Source of the DNA: Nonomuraea soli
Lineage (GTDB): Bacteria > Actinomycetota > Actinomycetes > Streptosporangiales > Streptosporangiaceae
Length of the DNA: 64,000 bases
Direction: 5' to 3'
Assembly: GCF_013761175.1 (NCBI RefSeq)
Contig: NZ_JACDUR010000006.1
Span: 1-64,000, forward strand
Shown here: in pieces, positions 25,196 to 33,478 of the stretch
How the letters are laid out: every line of letters starts with the position of its first letter
Numbering within the stretch: position 1 is the first letter of the stretch
Made by a program: the position numbers and the translations under genes
The notes under the pieces: model-generated
Database searches by the model: none
The model's input: the letters and a program-made list of their open reading frames with translations, nothing else
What the model was told of the DNA's origin: nothing

Positions 25196-25954
25196 ATGGA
25201 GCACCTGTTCGGCGGAGCGGCCCCCTATTACGCCCGATATCGCCTGAGCCACGGCGATGCGGCGATCGCGCACCTGGCCAGGACCTTCGGCCCGGCGGCC
25301 ACCGTGCTGGACCTCGGCAGCGGCCCTGGAACGATCGCGGTCCCGCTGGCCTGTCACGTGGCGCGGGTGCTGGCGGCCGACCCCGACGAGGAGATGCTCC
25401 AGGAGGGCGCCAAGGCCGGGGTGGCGAACATCCGCTGGATCAAGGCCGATTCGACGATGTTGCGGCAGCTGCCCCCTTTCGATCATGTGGTGATGGGGCG
25501 GTCCTTCCACTGGATGGACCGCCTGGCCGTCCTGGCCGATCTCGACGACCTCCTGCCGCCCGGTGGCGTGATCGCGCTGGTCGGCCCGACGCGTGAGGCC
25601 CATCATCAGGAGTGGCACCCGGTGGCGCAGCGGGTGTGCGAGGAGTTCGGGCTGACCCGCCACCAGGCGCGCGGCTCCTACCAGGACACCGGTCTCCACC
25701 ACGACGACGTGCTGGAGACCTCGCCGTTCGCCCGGCTGGAGCGGGTGACGTCCGAGCGCACGGTGGTGTGGGACGTCGACAGCGTGATCGGCTACCAGCT
25801 CTCGCTGTCGATCTCCACCCCGGCGAGGCTGGGCGAGCGGCGGGAGGAGTTCCTGACGGCGCTGCGGCGGGCGGTCGAACAGGCGCACCCGGAGGGCACA
25901 TGGAGCGTTCCCTACACCACCGAGGTGCTGGTCGCGAGGCGGACTCAGGAGTAA
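25196..25954 (+). CDS. class I SAM-dependent methyltransferase
   Basis: 252 residues from ATG 25196 (MEHLFGGAAPYYARYR). Motif I is VLDLGSGPGTIAV, the acidic loop is LAADPDEEML, and the post-II region is GRSFHWMD, as in trans-aconitate-like methyltransferases. Substrate unknown. Divergent from copC with about 50 bases between the starts; the region has a TATATGGT just before the gene and translation may be nearly leaderless. Confidence 0.87.
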   Translation: MEHLFGGAAPYYARYRLSHGDAAIAHLARTFGPAATVLDLGSGPGTIAVPLACHVARVLAADPDEEMLQEGAKAGVANIRWIKADSTMLRQLPPFDHVVMGRSFHWMDRLAVLADLDDLLPPGGVIALVGPTREAHHQEWHPVAQRVCEEFGLTRHQARGSYQDTGLHHDDVLETSPFARLERVTSERTVVWDVDSVIGYQLSLSISTPARLGERREEFLTALRRAVEQAHPEGTWSVPYTTEVLVARRTQE

Positions 25955-25987
25955 CATCCGGGCACCTGCGATCATGAGCGAGGTCCC

Positions 25988-27220
25988 ATGGATGCCGCGC
26001 TGGCGGAACCGGTCAAACGAGTCGGCCCGTGGTGGATCGCCACGATCTCCCTGGTCAACTTAGGCCTGTACATGGGCTACATCGCCCCGCTGCAGGTGCT
26101 GCTGCCCCAGCAGATCGCGCAGGTCGCGCCGGGCGGCAAGGAGCAGGCGCTGGCCTGGGTGACGGGGGTCGGCGCGCTGGTGGCGATGCTCGCCAATCCC
26201 GTCGCGGGGGCGCTGTCCGACAGGACCACCTCCAGGTACGGCAGGCGGCACCCGTGGACTCTGGCCGGCGGCCTCCTGGGCGGCCTGGCGCTGGCCTTCC
26301 TGGCGTTGCAGAGTTCGGTGGTGTGGATCGCGGCCGGCTGGTGCCTGGCCCAGGCGGCGCTCAACTCCATGCAGGCGTCGATGACGGCGGGCGTGCCCGA
26401 TCATGTGCCGGTACGGCAACGCGGTGAGGTCTCCGGCTGGATCGGCATCCCGCAGACCCTGGGGGTGGTGCTGGCGGTGGTCCTGGTCACGATCGTGGCC
26501 ACCACCACCAGGTCCGGATATTTCCTGATCGCCGCCCTCATCCCGCTGCTGGTCCTGCCCTTCGTGCTGACCACCCCCGATCCCCGCCTGACCGCCCGCC
26601 CGCCGTTCAGCCTGAGGTCCTTCTGGATCAGCCCCCGCGCCCATCCCGACTTCTTCTGGGCCTGGATCACCCGCTTTCTGATGAACCTGGGCAACTCGGT
26701 GGTCATGCTCTACCTGCTGTACTTCCTGACCGACGCGGTCGGCTACGAGCGCCTGTTCCCGGGCGAGCAGGCCACCGACGGGCTGCTGGTGCTGATCCTC
26801 ATCTACACGGCCTTCGTCGTCTCCACCACGGTCGTCGCGGGCAAGGTCTCCGACCGGCTCGGCAAACGCAAGACCCTGGTCACCGTCGCCGGCGTGATCG
26901 GCTCGCTGCCCGCCGTCATGCTGGCCTTCTGGCCCACGTGGACGACGGTCATGATCGGCGCGGCCGTGCTCGGCATCGGCTTCGGCGTCTACATGTCGGT
27001 CGACAACGCGCTGGTCACGCAGGTGCTCCCGGCGGCCGACGGCCGGGCCAAGGACCTGGGCGTCATCAACATCGCCAACTCCGGCCCGCAGGTGGTCGCG
27101 CCCGTGATCGCCGGGCCGATCGTCGCCGGGCTGGGCGGCTATCCGGTGCTCTTCCTCACCTCCGCCGCGCTGGTCCTGCTGGGCGCCGGGCTGGTGTGGA
27201 AGATCCGGAGCGTCCCCTGA
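25988..27220 (+). CDS. MFS transporter
   Basis: 410 residues with 12 predicted helices. The cytoplasmic loop motif GALSDRTTSRYGRRHPW and its repeat KVSDRLGKRKT are MFS motif A in both halves, in a form reminiscent of the sugar-cation (GPH/SLC45-like) branch. The substrate cannot be named. It starts 33 bases after the methyltransferase stop on the same strand and may share its transcript. Confidence 0.88.
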   Translation: MDAALAEPVKRVGPWWIATISLVNLGLYMGYIAPLQVLLPQQIAQVAPGGKEQALAWVTGVGALVAMLANPVAGALSDRTTSRYGRRHPWTLAGGLLGGLALAFLALQSSVVWIAAGWCLAQAALNSMQASMTAGVPDHVPVRQRGEVSGWIGIPQTLGVVLAVVLVTIVATTTRSGYFLIAALIPLLVLPFVLTTPDPRLTARPPFSLRSFWISPRAHPDFFWAWITRFLMNLGNSVVMLYLLYFLTDAVGYERLFPGEQATDGLLVLILIYTAFVVSTTVVAGKVSDRLGKRKTLVTVAGVIGSLPAVMLAFWPTWTTVMIGAAVLGIGFGVYMSVDNALVTQVLPAADGRAKDLGVINIANSGPQVVAPVIAGPIVAGLGGYPVLFLTSAALVLLGAGLVWKIRSVP

Positions 27221-27279
27221 CGACGGTGCACCAGCGGCGGCGCCCGCGAAGGGCTCGCGGTGCGCCGCTGCCGTGCCGG

Positions 27280-27948
27280 TCAGCTCTGGTGGGCCCGCAG
27301 GTGGCCGCACATGCCCAGGCGGTCGTGCGGGACCGTGCCGCCGACGGCCGCCTCGCGCAGGTGTGACAGCTCGCCGCGGCGCAGGGCGGCCAGCTGCTCG
27401 CCGGTCGCCTCGGCCATGGCGCGCGCGCCGGCGCTCCACCGCTTCTCGAACTCGTCGAGCTTGCCCGACACGATCCGTCCGGCCGCTTCGTGGAAGGCCG
27501 CGAGGCCGCTCGGGTCGTCACGAAGGGCGAAGAATCCCGCCAGGGCGAGGTCGCGCCGCCGCAGCACCGCCTCCTCGTCACCGCCCGCCGCCGCCCGGCC
27601 GTACAGCTCGCCGGAGGCCAGCACGTGCGGGGGGAAGGTGAAGACGGCGTCACCGGCCTCCGGCAGCCCGCTGTTCTGCATGACCACCACGATCCGCAGC
27701 CGCCCGTCGCCGTTGACCAGCCGGTGGATGGTCCCGGGCGAGAACGACACGACCGCGCCGGGCTCCAGCGGCGTCTCGGCGTAGCCGGACCAGGTCAGCG
27801 TCTGCACGCTGCCCGAGCCCTCCACCACCACGTACGCCTCCGAGCAGACCAGGTGCATGTGCGGGGAGCCGCCGCAGACGCCGTCGGGCGCGGGCCAGTC
27901 GTAGACCCGCAGCTCCGACAGTCCCACCCCGCCGGGCAGGTGTGTCAC
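27280..27948 (-). CDS. cupin-domain protein
   Basis: 222 residues from GTG 27948, which overlaps the preceding stop by four bases. A cupin barrel is seen in SPHMHLVCSEAYVVVEGSG and in PGTIHRLVNGDG: His, His, Glu and a later His match the metal-binding pattern. The C-terminal half is helical and of unknown role. Last gene of the Gfo/Idh-PmoA-cupin operon, so a part in sugar or sugar-acid metabolism is likely (inference). Confidence 0.82.
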   Translation of the reverse strand: MTHLPGGVGLSELRVYDWPAPDGVCGGSPHMHLVCSEAYVVVEGSGSVQTLTWSGYAETPLEPGAVVSFSPGTIHRLVNGDGRLRIVVVMQNSGLPEAGDAVFTFPPHVLASGELYGRAAAGGDEEAVLRRRDLALAGFFALRDDPSGLAAFHEAAGRIVSGKLDEFEKRWSAGARAMAEATGEQLAALRRGELSHLREAAVGGTVPHDRLGMCGHLRAHQS

Positions 27949-28766
27949 GCGAACTCCCGCAGCCGTTCGGCCTCCCAGGCGCCGTCGCCGACCACCACGC
28001 GGTGCGACAGCTCCAGCGCCTGGCCGGGCGCGAGCCGTACCTCCTCGAAGAAGGCGAACGACGGGTTGACCGCGGCGAACGGCTCGCGGCGCACGAACCA
28101 GACCTGGTCGGGGTCCGAGACGAACAGCAGCGTCGAGTGGGCGTCGACCTCGTCGTGCTCGGCGACGTAGGCCAGCCAGGGAGCCTTCTCGCCCATCATC
28201 TCGGCCTGGCCGGTGGGGGAGATCACGGTGCCGTGGGTGAAGTCGCGCGGGCCACGCCAGAACAGGCCGGTGTATCCGGCCAGCTCGCGGCCGTTGGTGG
28301 TGGGGCTGCCGAAGACCAGGTCCTCGTCGCGAACGTTCACCAGCCGGGTGGAGAAGTCCAGCGACCACCAGTCGTCGCCGTGGTCGACGGCCAGCGTACG
28401 GGTCTCGTCGACCCAGTGCTCGCCCGCCTGGGTCCACCAGGTCAGCCGCTCGACCCCCTCCGACACCCACTCCTCGTGGCGCATGCTGCCGTTGTTGGGC
28501 AGGCCGACGTAGGCCTGGTCGGCGCGGGTGTAGCTGGGGCCGCCCCAGAAGTTCTCGCCCGACACCTCGGAGGCGGTGAACTGCAGGCCCTTGTGCCAGC
28601 GGTGGTCGTTGGGCCGGTAGGAGCTCACCAGGTGGCCCGCGCGGGTGCGCAGCGGGTGAAAGTAGGGCTTGGGCGACTCGAAGGTCGGCATGTCGGGGAG
28701 GTAGACGTAGCGGAAGAGCTCGACGCCGTCGACCTCGTAGATCAGTTCGCTGCCGGTGTCCTTCAC
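27945..28766 (-). CDS. PmoA/DUF6807-family protein
   Basis: 273 residues from GTG 28766 (MKDTGSELIYEVDGVELF). It contains YLPDMPTFESPKPYFHPLRT, SSYRPNDHRWHKGLQF and a later TGLFWRGPRDF, matching my memory of the PmoA-like family (Pfam methane oxygenase PmoA by name only), which is usually encoded beside Gfo/Idh oxidoreductases. The His-rich segment NDHRWHKG may be an active or sugar-binding site. Fold expected to be beta-sandwich, galactose-mutarotase-like. Coupled by 4-base overlaps on both sides. True biochemical role unknown. Confidence 0.8.
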   Translation of the reverse strand: MKDTGSELIYEVDGVELFRYVYLPDMPTFESPKPYFHPLRTRAGHLVSSYRPNDHRWHKGLQFTASEVSGENFWGGPSYTRADQAYVGLPNNGSMRHEEWVSEGVERLTWWTQAGEHWVDETRTLAVDHGDDWWSLDFSTRLVNVRDEDLVFGSPTTNGRELAGYTGLFWRGPRDFTHGTVISPTGQAEMMGEKAPWLAYVAEHDEVDAHSTLLFVSDPDQVWFVRREPFAAVNPSFAFFEEVRLAPGQALELSHRVVVGDGAWEAERLREFA

Positions 28767-29806
28767 AGGGACAGGCCTCCGTTCATGCCGTGGTAGAAGG
28801 GGTGGCCGGGGGTCAGGTCGGAGCGCTTGACGGGCTGCCCGGTGAGCGCCGAGGCGTACAGCCCGGCGGCCAGCTCCATGGTGGCGCGGGCCTCGGGCCC
28901 GCTGACGGCCGGCCGCTCGCCACGCTCCAAGGAGTTCAGCAGCTCGTCGAGCTGGGCGTGGTGGCCGCTGGCGATGTTCTCGGGCGGCGACCACAGCTCG
29001 GACTCCGAGCTCCAGTTGCCGTTGTCGTAGCCGTACAGGTGCCGCAGCTCCACGGTGGCCTGCTCGTAGTCGAAGCGCAGGTAGCTCTCCTCGCGCGGGG
29101 AGAGCACGCTGTTGGTGATGGAGGCCATCGCGCCGTTGGCGAAGCGCACGATCGCCATCGAGACGTCCTCGGTCTCGGTGTGGCGGGCCAGCCGCCCGGC
29201 CATCGCGCGGATCTCGCTCCACTCGCCGAACACCGACAGCAGCAGGTCGAACTGGTGGATGCCGTGCCCCATGGTCGGCCCGCCGCCCTCGGTGGCCCAC
29301 TTGGCGCGCCAGGGCACCTCGAAGTAGGCGTCGTTGCGGAACCAGGCGGTGACGCACTGGGCCACGAGCGGGCGGCCGAGCGTGCCGTCGGCGGTCAGTG
29401 CGCGCAGGTGCCGGGCGCCGGAGCCGAAGCGGTGCTGGAAGACGACCGAGCAGTAAGGACCGGCCTCGGACTCGGCCGCGGCGATGGTGTCGACCTGGGC
29501 GAGCGACAGTGCCAGGGGCTTCTCGCACCACACCCACGCGCCCGCCTCCAGGCACTCGCGGGCCTGCTCGGCGTGGAGGAACGGCGGCGTGCACAGGTGC
29601 ACCAGATCGGGACGCTCGGCTTCGAGCATCTCGGTCAGCGAGGTGTAGGCGGCGGGGATCGAGTGCTCGGCGGCGAACGCCTTCACCCGGTCGGCGTCGA
29701 CGTCGACGGCGGCGACCACCTCGGCGCGGTGTGCCTGGGCGGCCAGGGCGGGCATGTGGCAGCCACTGGCGATGCCGCCGGTGCCGACCACTGCGACGCG
29801 GATCAT
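28763..29806 (-). CDS. Gfo/Idh/MocA-family oxidoreductase
   Basis: 347 residues from ATG 29806 with AAGGAG four bases upstream. The Rossmann motif is VAVVGTGGIASGCHMPAL, and the family signature EKPLA is present (WCEKPLALS). The catalytic-helix His is in GHGIHQFDLLL. NAD(P)-dependent sugar, inositol or sugar-acid dehydrogenases share this layout. It heads the operon with PmoA and cupin genes. An AAGCGCTT-type operator lies about 20 bases before its start, so a LacI repressor, probably the one at 31 kb, should control it. Confidence 0.9.
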   Translation of the reverse strand: MIRVAVVGTGGIASGCHMPALAAQAHRAEVVAAVDVDADRVKAFAAEHSIPAAYTSLTEMLEAERPDLVHLCTPPFLHAEQARECLEAGAWVWCEKPLALSLAQVDTIAAAESEAGPYCSVVFQHRFGSGARHLRALTADGTLGRPLVAQCVTAWFRNDAYFEVPWRAKWATEGGGPTMGHGIHQFDLLLSVFGEWSEIRAMAGRLARHTETEDVSMAIVRFANGAMASITNSVLSPREESYLRFDYEQATVELRHLYGYDNGNWSSESELWSPPENIASGHHAQLDELLNSLERGERPAVSGPEARATMELAAGLYASALTGQPVKRSDLTPGHPFYHGMNGGLSL

Positions 29807-29823
29807 GAGACTCCTTCTAAAGG

Positions 29824-29838
29824 GGTAAGCGCTTTCCA
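29824..29838 (-). promoter_or_regulatory. LacI-type operator before the Gfo/Idh operon
   Basis: The minus strand reads TGGAAAGCGCTTACC, with AAGCGCTT as a perfect 8-base palindrome. It is close to the operator at 32088 and to the general LacI/GalR consensus. Its place just before the gene suggests repression by blocking the promoter. Confidence 0.65.
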
Positions 29839-30088
29839 ACGCTAGCGGCCCAGCGCGGCCACCGTAAGTCCCGGACGGGAATTCGGTCGCCTCGAAAGTT
29901 TCGGAATGGCTGCGAGAAATTTCGGCCCGCCAACCGTATGCCGAGTTCAGGCCGCGCGTCAACGCGGGGGTCCCGATGAAGAATCGATGAATACCGGGCT
30001 CCGCACGCATACCCGCCGCCCCTCCCGGTCAGGTGGAGGGGGCGGCCGAAGGGCCGGGCCGGAGCCGATGGAGCATGGAAGGGACCAG

Positions 30089-31033
30089 ATGAACCGGATG
30101 GAGCCTGCGATGGAGCTGACGAACCTGAACACGGACCTTCTCGACTCCACGCCAGGCCTGATGGTGGACGACTCGGCCGACGACGACCCGATCCTCACGC
30201 TGGCCGACGGGCGCCCCGTCGACACCTGGCGCCAGCACTACCCCTACGACGTGCGCCTGGGCCGCGCGGAGTACGACGGAGACAAGCGCCTGCTCCAGAT
30301 CGAGCTGCTCAAGCTGCAGTACTGGCTCAAGTCGACCGGCGGCAGGCTCGTGATCCTCTTCGAGGGCAGGGACGCGGCGGGCAAGGGCGGCACGATCAAG
30401 CGCTTCACCGAGCACCTCAACCCGCGCGGCGCCTCCGTCGTGGCGCTGGAGAAGCCCTCCGAGCGCGAGCGCACCCAGTGGTACTTCCAGCGTTACGTCG
30501 CCCATCTGCCGTCCGCGGGGGAGATGGTGCTGTTCGACCGCTCCTGGTACAACCGCGCCGGGGTCGAGCGAGTCATGGGCTTCTGCACCCCGGAGGAGTG
30601 TCAGGAGTTCTTCGAGCAGGCGCCCCGCTTCGAGCAGCTGCTGGTGGAGTCCGGGCTGCACCTGGTCAAGCTCTGGTTCTCGGTCTCGCGTGCTGAGCAG
30701 CGCACCCGCTTCATCATCAGGCAGGTGGACCCGGTCCGTCAGTGGAAGCTGTCGCCGATGGACCTGGCCTCGCTGGACAAGTGGGAGCAGTACACCGAGG
30801 CCAAGGAGGAGATGTTCCTGCACACCGACACCGAGGCGGCGCCCTGGACAGTCATCAAGAGCAACGACAAGAAGCGCGCCCGCCTGGAGGCGATGCGCCA
30901 CGTGCTGAGCCTGTTCGACTACGACGACAAGGACCACGATGTGGTCGGGACGCCCGATCCGCTCATCGTCATCTCGGCGGCCGACATCCTCGACGAGGAC
31001 CACGCCACCGCGCCGGGCCCGGTGGGAGGCTGA
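30089..31033 (+). CDS. ppk2: polyphosphate kinase 2 (PPK2)
   Basis: 314 residues from ATG 30089, chosen for the AAGGGA just upstream; earlier in-frame ATGs add only low-complexity Gly/Arg sequence. Walker A is LFEGRDAAGKGGTI, the lid-side residues are EKPSERERTQWYFQRY, and Walker B is MVLFDRSWYNRAGVERVMGF. A conserved RQVDPVRQWKLSPMD follows. PPK2 moves phosphate between polyphosphate and nucleotides; the single domain suggests the NDP-type class I. Monocistronic, convergent with lacI. Confidence 0.93.
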   Translation: MNRMEPAMELTNLNTDLLDSTPGLMVDDSADDDPILTLADGRPVDTWRQHYPYDVRLGRAEYDGDKRLLQIELLKLQYWLKSTGGRLVILFEGRDAAGKGGTIKRFTEHLNPRGASVVALEKPSERERTQWYFQRYVAHLPSAGEMVLFDRSWYNRAGVERVMGFCTPEECQEFFEQAPRFEQLLVESGLHLVKLWFSVSRAEQRTRFIIRQVDPVRQWKLSPMDLASLDKWEQYTEAKEEMFLHTDTEAAPWTVIKSNDKKRARLEAMRHVLSLFDYDDKDHDVVGTPDPLIVISAADILDEDHATAPGPVGG

Positions 31034-31038
31034 GCCTC

Positions 31039-32052
31039 TCAGGGGCGCGGCGCCGCCGTACTCTCCCTGACGATCAGCTCGGTGGCCAGCTCCACCCGCC
31101 GCATCTCCGGCGCCTCCCCGCGCCCCATGCCCAGCACGGTGCGCGTCGCCAGCGCCGCCATCTCCTGCAGCGGCTGCCGCACGGTGGTCAGCGGCGGCCA
31201 GGCCGAACGGGCCAGCGGCAGGTCGTCGAAGCCCACGACGCTGAGATCGACCGGCACCCGCAGCCCCCGCTGCCGAGCCGCCTCGAACACCCCGAAGGCC
31301 TGCAGGTCGCTGCCGGCGAAGATGGCGGTCGGCGCGTCGGGCAGCTCCAGCAGCGCATGCCCCTCGTCGTGCCCGGAGTCGACCAGGAACGTGCCACGGC
31401 GGATGAGCGCGGGATCGACCGCCACCCCCGCGGTCTCCAGGGCGGCGCGGTAGCCGTCGATGCGCGCCTGGCTGCACAACATGTCGGCGGGCCCCGAGAT
31501 CATCGCGATCCTGCGGTGGCCCAGCTCCAGCAGGTGGCGGGTGGCGGCCAGGCCGCCGTGCCAGTTGGTCGCGCCCACCGAGACGACGCCGGGGGCGGGC
31601 TCGCCCTCGGGGTCGACCACGACGAAGGGCAGCGATCGCGCGGTGAGCTGGGCCTGCACGTCGCCCGAGAGCTTGGAGGCGACGATCACGACGCCGTCGG
31701 TGCGGCGGGCGGCCAGGCGCTCCAGCCAGTCGCGCCCGGGACCGGCGTGGGTGTGGAGCACCGAGATCACGACGCTGGAGCCGGCATCGTGCGCCGCGGT
31801 CTCGGCGCCGCGCACGATCTCCATGGCCCAGGGGCTCTCGATCTCGGCGAAAACCAGGTCGACCAGGCCTGCCGGAGTGTCGTCCGAGCTGACACGGCGC
31901 TGGTAGCCGTGCTTGTGGAGGAGGCGCTCCACCTTGCGCCGGGTTTCCGGCGCGACCTCGGGACGGCCGTTGATGACCTTGGAGACCGTCGGGATGGAGA
32001 CCCCGGCCTCCTCGGCGATCGTCGCGATGGTCACGCGCCTGCGAGTCGACAT
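31039..32052 (-). CDS. LacI-family transcriptional repressor
   Basis: 337 residues. The N-terminal helix-turn-helix reads VTIATIAEEAGVSIPTVSKV with hinge INGRPEVAPETRRKV. A periplasmic-binding-like sensor follows (DGVVIVASK, FVVVDPEG, and VVGFDDLPLARSAWPPLTTV). It is divergent from the sugar ABC/GH operon, with a near-palindromic operator in between, so it probably represses that operon and itself until an oligosaccharide binds. The HTH is not that of CebR although the operator is nearly the same. It may also act on the operon at 28-29.8 kb. Confidence 0.92.
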   Translation of the reverse strand: MSTRRRVTIATIAEEAGVSIPTVSKVINGRPEVAPETRRKVERLLHKHGYQRRVSSDDTPAGLVDLVFAEIESPWAMEIVRGAETAAHDAGSSVVISVLHTHAGPGRDWLERLAARRTDGVVIVASKLSGDVQAQLTARSLPFVVVDPEGEPAPGVVSVGATNWHGGLAATRHLLELGHRRIAMISGPADMLCSQARIDGYRAALETAGVAVDPALIRRGTFLVDSGHDEGHALLELPDAPTAIFAGSDLQAFGVFEAARQRGLRVPVDLSVVGFDDLPLARSAWPPLTTVRQPLQEMAALATRTVLGMGRGEAPEMRRVELATELIVRESTAAPRP

Positions 32053-32087
32053 GATCCGGAGTGTAGCCGAAAACTTTCTGCCCAGTT

Positions 32088-32101
32088 TGGGAGCGCTTCC
32101 A
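32088..32101 (+). promoter_or_regulatory. LacI-type operator between lacI and the sugar operon
   Basis: TGGGAGCGCTTCCA: an AGCGCT core with complementary arms and one mismatch. It differs by one base from TGGGAGCGCTCCCA, the known CebR box of Streptomyces cellulose genes. It lies 35 bases before the repressor start and 10 bases upstream of the -35 of the sugar operon. Confidence 0.75.
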
Positions 32102-32111
32102 TCGCCACCTA

Positions 32112-32141
32112 TTGACGTGAAACGTGGCGTTTACCTACGCT
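32112..32141 (+). promoter_or_regulatory. promoter of the sugar-uptake/GH operon
   Basis: TTGACG (32112-32117), an 18-base spacer and TACGCT (32136-32141) form a good housekeeping-type promoter. The start of the binding-protein gene is about 53 bases further on. Confidence 0.55.
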
Positions 32142-32194
32142 GCGAGCACGAAACATTCGGGGGGTACTCGAAATTTTCTGAGGAGGGAACCCCG

Positions 32195-33478
32195 GTGCGA
32201 CGGCATCTGGTCCTATGTGCGGCCACAGCCCTTTTCCTGGCAGGTTGCGGAAGCTCCACCACTCCGCCCCAGCAGTCTCCCCAGGCCGGTCAGAGTCAGA
32301 AGGCCGAGCCGGTCACGGTCGACTGGTGGCACATCGCCACCAACGACCCGGGCAAGTCCACCCTGGACAAGGCGGCGAAGGCCTACATGGCCGAGCACCC
32401 CGAGGTGACGATCAAGATCACGATCCTCGAGAACGACGCCTTCAAGTCCAAGATGTCCACGGTCTCCTCCGCCGGCCAGGCTCCGGACATCTTCACCACC
32501 TGGGGCGGCGGCGTGCTGGCCCAGCAGGTGGAGGCCGGCCTGGTCAAGGAGGTGGACCTCGGTGAGATGAAGGACAGCCTCACCACCGCCGCGGTGGCGC
32601 CCTACGTCATCGACGAGAAGGTCTACGCGGTGCCGACCGACATCGGCATGATCGGCTTCTGGTACAACAAGGATCTCTTCGCCAAGGCGGGGATCACCGA
32701 GCCTCCGGGCACCTGGAGTGCCTATCTGGAGGCGGTCAAGAAGCTCAAGGCCGCCGGGATCGTCCCGATCGCGCTGGCGGGCAAGGAGAAGTGGCCCGGC
32801 CACTTCTACTGGTCCTACCTGGCGATGCGCATCGCCGGTCTGCCCGCGCTCCAGCAGGCGGCCGAGACCAAGGACTTCACCAACCCCGACTTCGTGGCCG
32901 CCGGGCAGCAGCTCAAGGCCCTGGCCGACCTCCAGCCCTTCCAGAAGGGCTTCGAGAACGCCGCCTACCCCGGCCCGACGGGACAGTCGGCCACCGTGGG
33001 CAACGGCAAGGCCGCCATGGAGCTGATGGGCCAGTGGGCACCCGGCTCGCAGAAGACCGAGGGCAAGGGCCTGGGCGAGGCGCTCGGCTTCTTCCCCTTC
33101 CCCGCGGTCGAGGGCGGCAAGGGCGCCCTCACCGAGGCGTTCGGCGGTGGCGGCGGTTACGCCGTGGGCGCCGAGGCTCCCGACGCGGCCGTGGACTTCC
33201 TGAAGTTCCTGATCGCCGAGGAGCGCCACGCTCCGGCGATCAACGACGACCTGTGGCTGCCGATCCACAAGGGTGAGGAGGCCACCGTCTCCGACCCGAA
33301 CAAGAAGGCGGTCGCCGAGGCCCTGGCCACCGCCACCGGCTTCCAGCTCTACCTCGACCAGGCCTACCCGCCCGCGGTCGGCCAGGAGGTGAACGACAGC
33401 GTCGCCCAGCTGATCGAAGGCAAGAAGACCCCGGAAGAGGTCGTGCAGTCCATCACGGAAGTGGCGAAGTCGGAGTGA
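32195..33478 (+). CDS. sugar ABC transporter substrate-binding lipoprotein
   Basis: 427 residues from GTG 32195 with AGGAGG eight bases upstream. A lipoprotein signal ends in LAGCGSS, so Cys18 is lipidated. The mature part is a cluster B/D-type solute-binding protein (VTVDWWHIATNDPGKS, APDIFTTWGGG, VPTDIGMIGFWYNKDLF). The aromatic residues are typical of oligosaccharide binders. It heads a five-gene operon with 4-base overlaps throughout; the GH5 and GH10 partners point to xylo- or gluco-oligosaccharides as cargo. Confidence 0.93.
   Translation: MRRHLVLCAATALFLAGCGSSTTPPQQSPQAGQSQKAEPVTVDWWHIATNDPGKSTLDKAAKAYMAEHPEVTIKITILENDAFKSKMSTVSSAGQAPDIFTTWGGGVLAQQVEAGLVKEVDLGEMKDSLTTAAVAPYVIDEKVYAVPTDIGMIGFWYNKDLFAKAGITEPPGTWSAYLEAVKKLKAAGIVPIALAGKEKWPGHFYWSYLAMRIAGLPALQQAAETKDFTNPDFVAAGQQLKALADLQPFQKGFENAAYPGPTGQSATVGNGKAAMELMGQWAPGSQKTEGKGLGEALGFFPFPAVEGGKGALTEAFGGGGGYAVGAEAPDAAVDFLKFLIAEERHAPAINDDLWLPIHKGEEATVSDPNKKAVAEALATATGFQLYLDQAYPPAVGQEVNDSVAQLIEGKKTPEEVVQSITEVAKSE

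Noticed and set aside
29906..30088. N-terminal extension of PPK2 from earlier ATG codons
   Set aside because: The added residues are low-complexity (GGGGG, RR) and unlike PPK2; ATG 30089 has the better RBS.
31039..32101. Repressor being CebR because the operator nearly equals the CebR box
   Set aside because: The HTH (GVSIPTVSKVINGRPEV) is of another LacI branch and the operon encodes xylanase instead of cellulases.
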